From assembly GCA_964458325.1 (NCBI GenBank), contig CAYWIM010000088.1:1-18667 (forward strand): a stretch of 18,667 nt of DNA, read 5' to 3'. Both the position numbers and the translations under genes were made by a program. Below the pieces are notes generated by a model. It made no database searches, had not been told where the DNA came from, and saw only the letters and a program-made list of their open reading frames with translations. The DNA comes from JAGMXM01 sp964458325 (lineage in GTDB: Bacteria > Verrucomicrobiota > Verrucomicrobiia > Limisphaerales > UBA1319). The stretch's first letter is position 1; every line of letters begins with the position of its first letter. Positions 1-7,480 of this stretch are shown here, piece after piece.

Positions 1-1950
1 GACCTGTACCGCAGTCGGACCCGCTCGCCGGGGCCGCGCGGACGGCTGCCGCTGACCGCGGAGATGCTGCGCCGATGGCCCAGCGGAGACCTGTTCGGGC
101 TCACCCAGGATGCCGGAATGGGATGGACGCCCGCCGAGCTGCGCCGCAAACAGTTCCTGATCCTCTCGACCCAGGGCGGGCTGCGGATGCCGGACGGACG
201 GCCGCTGGCGCTGGGCTACCATACCGGCCATTGGGAGCTGGACGATCTGGTCGAAGCCGCCGCGATCGAGCTTCGCGCCCTGGGGACAATCCCTTTTGCC
301 GGGTATTGCTCGGACCCATGCGACGGACGCAGCCAGGGCACCACGGCCATGTTCGACAGCCTGCCCTATCGCAACGATGCGGCCATTGTCCTGCGGCGGC
401 TGATCCGATCCCTCCCCCGGCGCGCGGGGGTCCTGGGGATCGCGACCTGCGACAAGGGGCTACCGGCGATGATGATGGCCCTGGTGTCGATGCGAGATCT
501 GCCCGCCGTCCTCGTGCCCGGTGGAGTCACTCTCCCCCCCGAGCACGGCGAAGATGCTGGCAAGATTCAAACCATCGGCGCCCGGTTCAGCCACGGCCTG
601 ATCTCCTTGCGGGAGGCCGCCGAGCTCGGATGCCGCGCCTGCGCGTCGCCCGGAGGCGGCTGCCAGTTCCTGGGGACCGCCGCCACTTCGCAGGTGGTCG
701 GAGAGGCCCTGGGGCTGTCGCTTCCCCACTCGGCGCTGGCGCCCTCCGGACAGCCGGTCTGGATCGAGCTGGCCTGCCAATCCGCCCGCGCCCTGGTCCG
801 GCTCGAGCGCCGCAAGATCACGGTCGGACAGATCATCACTCCCGCCAGCGTCCGGAACGCCATGGTCGTGCATGCGGCGTTTGGGGGCTCGACCAACCTG
901 CTGCTGCACCTGCCCGCCATCGCGCACTCGGCCGGCCTGCCCCGGCCCTCCGCCGCAGACTGGCTCGAGGTCAACCGGCGCGTGCCGCGCCTGGTCGATG
1001 CCCTGCCCAACGGGCCCCGCCAGCATCCCACCATCCAGGTGTTTCTCGCCGGCGGCGTGCCGGAGGTGATGCGGCACCTGCGCGACCTGGGCCTGCTCGA
1101 GCTGGCCGCGCGCACCGTGACCGGCAGAACCCTCGAGGCCGAACTGGCAGCGTGGGAGCGATCCGACCGGAGGCGGCGCTTCCGCCAGATCCTGCGCGAT
1201 CAGGACGGAATCGATCCGGACGATGTGATCCTCTCTCCCGCGGCCGCCCGCGGCCGCGGCCTGAGCAACACCGTCGCCTTTCTCGAAGGCAACCTGGCCC
1301 CCGAAGGCGCCATCGTGAAAAGCACCGCCATCGATCCCTCCCTCCTGGATCCCAGCGGCGTCTATCAAAGGGAAGGCCCCGCGCGCGTCTTCACCACCGA
1401 GGCCGCTGCCATGGAGGCGCTCAAGGCCGGCCAGCTCCATCCCGGCGATATCCTCGTTCTGATCGGATGCGGCCCGCTGGGCACCGGCATGGAGGAGACG
1501 TATCAGCTGACCTCGGCGCTCAAGCATGTGCCCTGGGGCAAGGAGGTAACGCTGGTCACGGACGCGCGGTTTTCGGGCGTGTCAACCGGTGCGTGCATCG
1601 GTCACGTGGGGCCCGAGGCCCTGGCCGGCGGCCCGCTCGGACGCGTGCGCGAGGGCGATCGGGTGCGCGTCCGCATCGACTCGCAGCGCCTCAACGGCCG
1701 GGTGGACTGGATCGGGGACCGCCGCCGGCGCTACCCGCCCGCCCAAGCCAGCCGGATCCTACGACAGCGCCCGCTCCACCCCGGCCTGCGCCCGCATCCC
1801 GATCTACCTCTGGACACTCGGCTGTGGGCGGCCCTGCAGGAGGTCAGCGGAGGCGCGTGGGGCGGCTGCGTCTACGACGTGGATCGGATCGCCGAACTCC
1901 TCGAGCGCGGCCAGGATCGGTCCCGGCACTCGCACCCCAAGCGGAAGTGA
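1..1950 (+). CDS. yjhG: YjhG/YagF-family sugar-acid (xylonate-type) dehydratase, 5' end cut by window edge
   Basis: This is a member of the IlvD/Edd dehydratase superfamily, YjhG/YagF branch, which removes water from sugar acids such as D-xylonate to give 2-keto-3-deoxy acids in the cytoplasm. The reading frame is open from base 1, and the first residues (DLYRSRTRSPGPRG) already match the family, so the true start lies upstream; the ATG at 64 is internal. Visible marks are YCSDPCDGRSQGT (bases 301-336), ATCDKGLPAMMM (from about 442) and CRACASPGGGCQF (631-669). These carry the cysteines expected to hold the Fe-S cluster that acts as Lewis acid. The C-terminus ends with the family-typical GGCVYDVDRIAELL stretch. 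About 649 codons are seen, close to the roughly 650-residue family length, so little is missing. menG begins 27 bases after the stop. The substrate cannot be fixed from sequence; xylonate is the best-known one. Confidence 0.9.
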   Translation, partial: DLYRSRTRSPGPRGRLPLTAEMLRRWPSGDLFGLTQDAGMGWTPAELRRKQFLILSTQGGLRMPDGRPLALGYHTGHWELDDLVEAAAIELRALGTIPFAGYCSDPCDGRSQGTTAMFDSLPYRNDAAIVLRRLIRSLPRRAGVLGIATCDKGLPAMMMALVSMRDLPAVLVPGGVTLPPEHGEDAGKIQTIGARFSHGLISLREAAELGCRACASPGGGCQFLGTAATSQVVGEALGLSLPHSALAPSGQPVWIELACQSARALVRLERRKITVGQIITPASVRNAMVVHAAFGGSTNLLLHLPAIAHSAGLPRPSAADWLEVNRRVPRLVDALPNGPRQHPTIQVFLAGGVPEVMRHLRDLGLLELAARTVTGRTLEAELAAWERSDRRRRFRQILRDQDGIDPDDVILSPAAARGRGLSNTVAFLEGNLAPEGAIVKSTAIDPSLLDPSGVYQREGPARVFTTEAAAMEALKAGQLHPGDILVLIGCGPLGTGMEETYQLTSALKHVPWGKEVTLVTDARFSGVSTGACIGHVGPEALAGGPLGRVREGDRVRVRIDSQRLNGRVDWIGDRRRRYPPAQASRILRQRPLHPGLRPHPDLPLDTRLWAALQEVSGGAWGGCVYDVDRIAELLERGQDRSRHSHPKRK

Positions 1951-1977
1951 TTGCCGCGAAGGCCCCCTGCATCCCCC

Positions 1978-2694
1978 ATGGCCAATCCCTACTACGATCC
2001 GGGCGGCCAGCGCGCGATCAAGGTCAACGCGCTGTTCGATCGCATTGCGCGCCGATACGATCGGGTGAACGACTGGCAGAGCTTCGGGCTGCATCGGCTC
2101 TGGAAACGAGCGCTGCTGGCCCAGGCCCGCGTGCAGCCCGGAGACGCCTTTCTGGACCTGTGCTGCGGCACGGGCGACATCGCGCTCGGCCTGGCGCGAC
2201 GGGGAGCGAAGGTGACCGGACTGGATTTCAGCGAGCCGATGCTCGAGGCGGCCCGCCGGCGATGCGCCTCCGCGGGCGTCGCCGGGGTGCGCTGGGTGCG
2301 CGGCGACGCCCAGCACACGCCGTTTCCGGATGGCGCGTTCGATGGGGCGACCATCAGCTACGGGCTGCGGAACCTGGCGGACTGGCCGGCCGGTCTGGCG
2401 GAGATGATCCGCGTCCTGCGCCCGGGCGGGCGGCTATTGATCCTGGATTTCGGCAAGCCATCCAATCGCCTCTGGAGGAGGCTTTACTTCGCGTACCTGC
2501 GCCGGCTGGTGCCGCAACTGGGCCGATGGTTTTGCGGGGATGCCGACGCCTATGCCTACATCCTCGAGTCGCTGGATCATTACCCCGCCCAGGCAGGTGT
2601 CACGCTCGAGCTCGAGAATCGCGGCTGCCGGAATCTGCGGCTCCGGAATTTCCTCGGCGGCGCCATGAGCCTGCACTACGCCGAGAGGGCCTGA
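1978..2694 (+). CDS. menG: Demethylmenaquinone methyltransferase (MenG/UbiE)
   Basis: This SAM-dependent C-methyltransferase converts demethylmenaquinol to menaquinol, the last step of menaquinone synthesis, at the cytoplasmic face of the membrane. The 238-residue product has the UbiE signature YDRVNDWQSFGLHRLWKR (residues 27-44; the pattern YDxxNxxxSxGxHxxWK), the SAM-binding motif LDLCCGTGDIA (59-69) and the second UbiE signature RVLRPGGRLLILDFG from about residue 145. I chose ATG 1978 because MANPYYDPGG resembles family N-termini. A TTG at 1951 in frame would add nine residues, and neither start has a clear ribosome binding site. The 3' end overlaps the convergent gene by 19 bases. Menaquinone is the expected donor for the alternative complex III encoded further right, so MenG is functionally linked to it although not in the same operon. 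The ubiquinone alternative is unlikely in this kind of organism. Confidence 0.92.
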   Translation: MANPYYDPGGQRAIKVNALFDRIARRYDRVNDWQSFGLHRLWKRALLAQARVQPGDAFLDLCCGTGDIALGLARRGAKVTGLDFSEPMLEAARRRCASAGVAGVRWVRGDAQHTPFPDGAFDGATISYGLRNLADWPAGLAEMIRVLRPGGRLLILDFGKPSNRLWRRLYFAYLRRLVPQLGRWFCGDADAYAYILESLDHYPAQAGVTLELENRGCRNLRLRNFLGGAMSLHYAERA

Positions 2695-3659
2695 TCGAAA
2701 GCGTCGAGGCTGGCGATCGGCGTGCCCGGAGGAAGATCGCATCCGGAGGAGATCACGAAGTTGCGGCGGGCGGCCGTGGCCTCGCGCAGCGCCACAGCCC
2801 TCTCCCGGATCTCGGCCGGCGGCAGCTGCACGAATACGCCGGCTGGATCCAGATTGCCGCACATCACCACGTCCGGCGGCGCCTTGCCGAGCGCGCCCGC
2901 GATGTCCATCGGCGCGCCGAAATGAAACGTCTTGAGCCCGGTCTCCAGGATCGAGTGCAGGTGCGGCATCCGGGCGGCGCAGTTGTGGAGCAGGAAGGAG
3001 AAGGACCCGCTGCCGGCCTCGAGGGCGATGCGCCGGATATAGGCGCTCGAGAACGCCGACATCGCGCGCGGCGACAGCAGCCCGGCGGCCGGCTCGGCCA
3101 TGAGGACTCCATCGGCGCCGGCCTCCCGGAACGCGCGGATGTAGCCGCTGAGAAAAGCGGCGGCCTTCTCCACCACAAGGTGAATCCAGTCCGGCTCGGC
3201 GACGGTCAGCTCCATCGCCTCGCTCACGCCGACCAGGCGCGCGGCCAGCGAGAAGGGGCCGATGCACCCGCCAAATACGAATGGCCGGCCCGGCATCCTC
3301 CGGAACAGCCGAACGGCTTCGAGGTAGACGCTCGTGCGGCCGTCGCCGGGTTGCGGCACGGCGAGCGCTTCCGCCTGCTCACGGCTCGCGATCCGGCGTC
3401 CGGTCACGGTGGGCACTTCGCTCTCGCTAACCGCAATGGCGCATCCGAACGCTTCGGCCTCGGCGCTGAGGTCCATGGCGGTCATCACGAAGGGCCAATG
3501 ATAGCGCTGCTGAAGGGCCTCCTGCGCTTCGAGCTGGGCGCGCGGATTGGTCACGATGTCCGAGACTTTCGCCCCGGTCAATGCCAGGGCCGGATACACG
3601 GCGATCGGCATGGCCAGCCGGCGCGGCGAGTCGAGGACGATCTGGTTGAATGCATTCAT
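2676..3659 (-). CDS. Uroporphyrinogen-decarboxylase-family protein, MtaA/CmuA-like zinc methyltransferase type
   Basis: The 327-residue protein belongs to the URO-D superfamily but looks like the MtaA/CmuA methyltransferase branch rather than the heme-pathway enzyme. It lacks the usual HemE N-terminus and carries the zinc-site pattern of methylcobamide-dependent methyltransferases: His225-Asn-Cys227 and, 80 residues later, Cys307 in SSGCDLPPGTP. In MtaA-type enzymes the HxC...C residues bind zinc and activate a thiol or pterin methyl acceptor. No corrinoid protein is encoded in the window, so the methyl donor and acceptor are unknown. It follows the second URO-D-family gene on the same strand after a 69-base gap, so the two are probably co-transcribed. 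The start ATG (3657-3659) has no clear ribosome binding site. The stop lies inside the end of menG. Family assignment is firm; the exact reaction is not. Confidence 0.85.
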   Translation of the reverse strand: MNAFNQIVLDSPRRLAMPIAVYPALALTGAKVSDIVTNPRAQLEAQEALQQRYHWPFVMTAMDLSAEAEAFGCAIAVSESEVPTVTGRRIASREQAEALAVPQPGDGRTSVYLEAVRLFRRMPGRPFVFGGCIGPFSLAARLVGVSEAMELTVAEPDWIHLVVEKAAAFLSGYIRAFREAGADGVLMAEPAAGLLSPRAMSAFSSAYIRRIALEAGSGSFSFLLHNCAARMPHLHSILETGLKTFHFGAPMDIAGALGKAPPDVVMCGNLDPAGVFVQLPPAEIRERAVALREATAARRNFVISSGCDLPPGTPIASLDAFDQALSA

Positions 3660-3728
3660 GCCGGTTTCGGATTGATCGATGTCGCTGGCAGGCCCTGCGG
3701 CGCGGCTCTCACGCTGCCCGTTCCCCCG

Positions 3729-4997
3729 TCATCCGCCCATCGAGCGGCTGTCGTCGACGGCGCGGAACATCGCGAGCATGTTCTCGACCGGGACGTTGCT
3801 TTGGACGTTGTGCGTGCTGTTGAACACATAGCCCCCGCCCGGAGCGAAAATCTCGATCCGCTCGCGGACCTCGCGATAGACCTCGTCCGGCGTGCCGAAG
3901 GGCAGCGTCTTCTGCGTGTCGACTCCCCCGCCCCAGAAGACAATCTGCCCGCCGAACTCGCGCTTTAAAAGGCGCGGATCCATGCCCGCCGCGGAGCACT
4001 GCACGGGATTCAGGATGTCGAACCCGGCATCGATGAACTCCGGGATCAGCGGCAGGACCGCCCCGCAACTGTGCATGAACGTCTTCCAGGGCGTCAGCGC
4101 GTGGATGCGGTCGTTCACCGCCTTGTGGAACGGCTGGTAGAGTTCGCGATAGGTCCGGACCGAACAGAACTGGCTTGTCTGAGTGCCGAAATCCGTCCCC
4201 GAGACGAAAGCGACCTGGGCGCGATCCCCGACGGCGGCCGCCAGGCGCTCGACGTTGCCCAGAGCGGACTCGAGCTGGCGCTCGAAAACCGTCCGCACGT
4301 AATCCCGCGCCGTGACGGTGGCCATATACCACTCCGTCACGCCTCGAATCCCTTTGGGGCGCTTCATCCATGGCGCGGGCACCAGCGCAATGTCCCCAAA
4401 GGCAGTGCCGGGCAGGGTGATGTACACGCCGCGGGTCGTCTCCTCATGGCAGCGCCGCGCCCAATGGGCGAAGTGCCGCGCCTCCTCGTCATCGATGATA
4501 CCGAACTCCTCGCAATTGTCGGCGGGATCCAGATTCGATTCGTCCAGGGATTCCTGCCGGCGGATCGAGTCGAAGAAATAGCTCCCGCGGGGCATCCGGC
4601 CGCTGGGCGGAACGCTTGTATCCCCTTCCGGATAAATCAGCCAGCCGCCGTCCTCGGACGGAGTCACGTTGAACCCCTCCGGCACAAGCACCGGCGTGCC
4701 GTCCAGCAGCTCGAACGGTTTCCACCCCTCGTTCCGAAAGCCGAACATCGTTCTCGATCCATGCACCCCCACCACATCGAGCCCCAGCGCATCGATCAAC
4801 GCATCGTCGATCTCCCCCAGCATCTGGTAGGGCTCGATGACCTTCACCCGATGCCGGGCGTCGCCCAACACTGCCTGGCGCAGCCGATGCACAACGCCCG
4901 CCCCCATGCCCGTTTGAAAGCCTGCCCCGAAATCGACGCACAGACGGTCGGGCTCCCGGTGGTTCAGGGTGGCGATCAGGCGCTCTCGAGAGTTCAT
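3729..4997 (-). CDS. Uroporphyrinogen-decarboxylase-family protein (methyltransferase-like, 422 aa)
   Basis: The opening MNSRERLIATLNHREPDR is typical of URO-D-superfamily proteins that are numerous in Verrucomicrobiota, Planctomycetota and Lentisphaerota and are not heme enzymes. The metal-site candidates are His309-Ser-Cys311-Gly and Cys334. In the third position (NSTHNVQSNVPVEN) it has His396 where MtaA-like proteins, and the neighbouring gene, have cysteine. At 422 residues it is longer than HemE (about 350) because of an insert around residues 110-180. It is the first gene of a probable two-gene leftward operon and is divergent from the exported glycosidase gene, across a region of about 300 bases that must hold both promoters. 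Homologues are often found beside sugar-degradation genes, which suggests a role in handling methylated or otherwise substituted substrates; this is inference. The substrate is unknown. Confidence 0.85.
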   Translation of the reverse strand: MNSRERLIATLNHREPDRLCVDFGAGFQTGMGAGVVHRLRQAVLGDARHRVKVIEPYQMLGEIDDALIDALGLDVVGVHGSRTMFGFRNEGWKPFELLDGTPVLVPEGFNVTPSEDGGWLIYPEGDTSVPPSGRMPRGSYFFDSIRRQESLDESNLDPADNCEEFGIIDDEEARHFAHWARRCHEETTRGVYITLPGTAFGDIALVPAPWMKRPKGIRGVTEWYMATVTARDYVRTVFERQLESALGNVERLAAAVGDRAQVAFVSGTDFGTQTSQFCSVRTYRELYQPFHKAVNDRIHALTPWKTFMHSCGAVLPLIPEFIDAGFDILNPVQCSAAGMDPRLLKREFGGQIVFWGGGVDTQKTLPFGTPDEVYREVRERIEIFAPGGGYVFNSTHNVQSNVPVENMLAMFRAVDDSRSMGG

Positions 4998-5293
4998 GGG
5001 GCGCCGAGATAATGGCTGCGGCGAAGAGCCCGTCGCGAGCCATGTGCGGACCGGATATACACAACGTCATAAGTGACGCCGCGTGAGGGCACGCGGCCTG
5101 CACGATTCTGATCGGATTCCCTGACCCGGCGTTGTCGACTTCTGGCGCCCTGGATAGCATGTGCGCGTCTCATATCAGCATCGAAAGCATAATGAATCCG
5201 CTTTTCGAGATTGTCGACTGGACGATTTTGAAATGCCCCGCTTTTCCGCTACCGTTTTCGGACGCCATCGCCTATTCTTCGGGCCGATTCACC
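4998..5293. promoter_or_regulatory. Divergent intergenic region, presumed promoters for both flanking genes
   Basis: The region separates the leftward URO-D-family pair from the rightward glycosidase and is less GC-rich than the genes, as expected for control DNA. It contains a perfect hairpin (5078-5097, listed separately) and a 9-base direct repeat TTGTCGACT at 5132-5140 and 5211-5219, which could be a pair of regulator sites. I see no -35/-10 pair good enough to name. An in-frame ATG at 5192 and a TTG further up could extend the glycosidase leftward, but the peptide they add looks unlike protein. Confidence 0.4.
5078..5097. repeat. Perfect 8-bp inverted repeat with 4-base loop
   Basis: GCCGCGTG and CACGCGGC flank the loop AGGG, giving a fully paired GC-rich stem. 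It lies 81 bases upstream of the leftward URO-D-family start and about 200 bases upstream of the glycosidase start. No T-tract follows on either strand, so it is not a standard intrinsic terminator. A regulator binding site or a leader-RNA hairpin is possible. Confidence 0.5.
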
Positions 5294-7261
5294 ATGAAAC
5301 AACCCGCATTCGGAACCGGCGTGGCCGATCCGCGGTCTCCCGCCATCGAGCTGCGCCCATCAAGGCGAGGGCCCCATTCGATCGTTTTCCCGGCGAGCTG
5401 GCAGCGCGCCCTGGCCGGCTGGGTCCTGGCCGGCGGGCTGCTGTGCCCGGCCGCGGGGCTCGGCGCCTCCGCGGAAACCGGCCGCCCGATGGCAGGGGGA
5501 TCGCAAGCCGCATCGAGCCCGGCAGCGCCTGTCGGTCTCTTATCGGCTGGACCGGTAGCGCCCCTGACCTTTCGGCCCTACGAGATCGCCCTGGGCGCGC
5601 ATGCCCCGGCCGCCTTGCCCTACCGCGATGGGCCGGGCGTCACCGCCACCTTCGTCCATGCCTCGGGCGACCGCATTGTGGCCCCTGGTTTTTGGGACGG
5701 CTCCAACGTGTGGCGGATCCGGTTCGCGCCGACCCGGCCGGGCGTGTGGGAGTGGTCCACCAGTTCGATCGATCCCGGGCTGAACGGAGCCGCGTCGAAC
5801 CTGACCGCGGCGGCCCCGGGCCCGGCCGAGGTCGGCGCCAACGCGCTGCTTCGCGGTTTTCTCGAGCGGGATGGCCATGGGTGGCGGCTGAGCGACGGCT
5901 CGCCTTTCCTGCCGGTGGGCGACACGCAGTTTTCGTTTGCCGAGGAGCTGTTCCTGCCGGAGTTCCAAGCCTGGATGAACGCCCTCGAGGCGCGCGGCCT
6001 GAACACCGTCCAGGGCTGTGTCTGGCTCTCGCTCTACACACGGGGAGGCCTGAGCCCGTTCCGGGGCGCGCCCGCCGCCGACGACCTCGATCCGGCCTAT
6101 TTCCAGCGTCTGGACCAGATGGTGCAATACGCCAACGACCGCGGGATCATGGTGGGCCTGGTGATTGGCGGCTTTCCCGACAACAGCAAATGGTGGACCA
6201 AGCTGAACACCCTCGAGCGCGACGACCGATGGTTCAGCTACGCCGTGGCGCGTTACGCGGCGTTCAATGTCCGCTGGGTGCTCTACGGCGAGGTCGACGA
6301 GGCCAATCCTCCCTGGGGCACCTGGTCCAACGAGGTCCAGCGCAAGGCCCAGCTCGTCAAAAGCACCGATCCCTACCGCCATCCCCTGGGCTGCCACCAT
6401 CGCACGGCCGACACCTCCAGCATCGCCAATCCCAACATCGATTTCCTCGAGGTCCAAATCGCCCGCAACGAGACGCAATATACCACCGCGCTCGGCTATC
6501 GCGCGCACGGCAAACCGCTCTGGTTCGAGGAGTATTGGTACGAGTCCGCCGGCTATGACAACGAGGCCGTGCTCGGGATCCGCAACACGCATCGCAATTT
6601 CATCGCCGCCCTGGCGTTCCCCACATTTGGCAGCCTTATGCGCGCCCACGCCACCCATGCGGACTTCCCCCCCACCCGCGCCGCCCAGCTCGGGATGAAC
6701 CTCGAGGATTACCTGCTGCAGCACGACGCCGGCCTCCGGCGGATGCAGCATTTCGCCGATTTCATGCGCGGGCTCGATCCCGCGGCGTTCGAGCCAGCTT
6801 CGGCGCGCGTGAGCCGCGGGCAGTGCGGGCAGTTCGGCAGCTCGTGGGCGCTGTTCCTGCCCGGCGGCGGCGTCGTCAACCTCGACTTGACTGGCGTGCC
6901 CGGCGAGTTCGATGTGCGGCGGCTCGAGATCCAGCAGGGCAATGTCCTCGACCTCGGCCGGATTCAGGGCGGCGGGGTGCGGATGCTGGTCAGCCGCACC
7001 TTGGCTGACGCATCGATCCTTGTGGTCCCGGCAGCGCCGCGCCTGGCCGATCCCCGGGTGATGCCGGACCAGACCATCACGTTCCAGCTTCTGGGCGAGA
7101 ATGAACGGGCGTTCGACATCGAACACACGGCCGATTTCAGGGCATGGACAACCATCAGCCGCGTCGTCACCAGCAACGCTCAGTGCGAATGCCGCGCCCC
7201 CCTGCCCGCCGACGATTCCCAGCCCCGGTTCTTTCGGGCGGTGTCGGTGGCCGGCCCGTGA
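5294..7261 (+). CDS. Exported DUF5060/DUF4038 (apiosidase-like, GH140-type) glycoside hydrolase
   Basis: The 655-residue secreted protein has a long positively charged N-terminus and then a hydrophobic segment (LAGWVLAGGLLCPAAGLGASA, about residues 40-60) acting as export signal. A DUF5060 beta-sandwich follows (about 90-175), then a DUF4038 apiosidase-like TIM barrel (about 183-480) and a collagen-binding-like sandwich. The C-terminus (about 600-655, FDIEHTADFRAWTTISR...FFRAVS) resembles tails common in Verrucomicrobiota. Acid-base/nucleophile candidates are Glu333 in YGEVDEAN and Glu412/Glu413 in WFEEYW. The characterised relative is the apiosidase of rhamnogalacturonan-II degradation; other DUF4038 proteins act on other glycans, so the substrate is unproven. 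The start ATG 5294 was chosen because it gives a plausible signal. The in-frame ATG at 5192 is the alternative, and neither has a clear ribosome binding site. The gene probably has its own promoter in the divergent region. Confidence 0.85.
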   Translation: MKQPAFGTGVADPRSPAIELRPSRRGPHSIVFPASWQRALAGWVLAGGLLCPAAGLGASAETGRPMAGGSQAASSPAAPVGLLSAGPVAPLTFRPYEIALGAHAPAALPYRDGPGVTATFVHASGDRIVAPGFWDGSNVWRIRFAPTRPGVWEWSTSSIDPGLNGAASNLTAAAPGPAEVGANALLRGFLERDGHGWRLSDGSPFLPVGDTQFSFAEELFLPEFQAWMNALEARGLNTVQGCVWLSLYTRGGLSPFRGAPAADDLDPAYFQRLDQMVQYANDRGIMVGLVIGGFPDNSKWWTKLNTLERDDRWFSYAVARYAAFNVRWVLYGEVDEANPPWGTWSNEVQRKAQLVKSTDPYRHPLGCHHRTADTSSIANPNIDFLEVQIARNETQYTTALGYRAHGKPLWFEEYWYESAGYDNEAVLGIRNTHRNFIAALAFPTFGSLMRAHATHADFPPTRAAQLGMNLEDYLLQHDAGLRRMQHFADFMRGLDPAAFEPASARVSRGQCGQFGSSWALFLPGGGVVNLDLTGVPGEFDVRRLEIQQGNVLDLGRIQGGGVRMLVSRTLADASILVVPAAPRLADPRVMPDQTITFQLLGENERAFDIEHTADFRAWTTISRVVTSNAQCECRAPLPADDSQPRFFRAVSVAGP

Positions 7262-7269
7262 TGGCAGGC

Positions 7270-7300
7270 TTGACGATGCCACGGCCGGGCTTAGTATAAA
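7270..7300 (+). promoter_or_regulatory. Sigma70-like promoter for tRNA-His
   Basis: A -35-like TTGACG (7270-7275) and a -10-like TATAAA (7295-7300) lie right after the glycosidase stop and 12-42 bases before the tRNA. The 19-base spacer is longer than ideal; the overlapping TAGTAT (7292-7297) would give 16. Transcription would begin around 7307, almost at the tRNA 5' end. Confidence 0.6.
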
Positions 7301-7311
7301 GGGCCATGGGT

Positions 7312-7387
7312 GGTGGCCATAGCTCAATGGTAGAGCTCCAGATTGTGGTTCTGGATGTTGCGGGTTCGAGTCCCGTTGGTCACCCCA
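7312..7387 (+). tRNA. trnH: tRNA-His (anticodon GTG)
   Basis: The full cloverleaf can be drawn. The acceptor stem GTGGCCA (7313-7319) pairs with TGGTCAC (7377-7383), with one G-T wobble. The D stem is GCTC/GAGC. The anticodon stem CCAGA/TCTGG encloses loop TTGTGGT with anticodon GTG at 7345-7347. The T arm GCGGG/CCCGT has loop TTCGAGT. The identity marks of tRNA-His are encoded: G-1 at 7312 facing C73 at 7384. CCA (7385-7387) is encoded as well. A run of six T (7388-7393) follows directly and may end transcription, but read-through into the respiratory operon starting 93 bases later cannot be excluded. Confidence 0.97.
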
Positions 7388-7480
7388 TTTTTTCACACTG
7401 ATGGGTTGGTCTCCCGGAATGGCCCCAGAGGGCGCGGGCATGCCAAACCCGATGTCGCACGCCATGGGCGGGTGTCTCGA

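Noticed and set aside
75..3968. Very long open frame (about 1297 codons) over the dehydratase, menG and the URO-D-like genes
   Set aside because: It is Arg/Pro/Gly-rich without any family resemblance and runs through three well-supported genes; long stop-free shadows are normal at this GC content.
5132..5293. N-terminal extension of the glycosidase to 5132 or 5192
   Set aside because: The added residues are not protein-like and would move the export signal more than 70 residues inward; no ribosome binding site supports them.
7388..7393. T6 run after tRNA-His as an intrinsic terminator
   Set aside because: There is no separate GC-rich hairpin apart from the tRNA arms; a weak terminator is possible but not supportable as a feature.
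7343..7480. Extension of actA to an ATG-like start inside the tRNA
   Set aside because: The frame is open by chance; ATG 7481 gives the expected short N-terminus and membrane helix of ActA.
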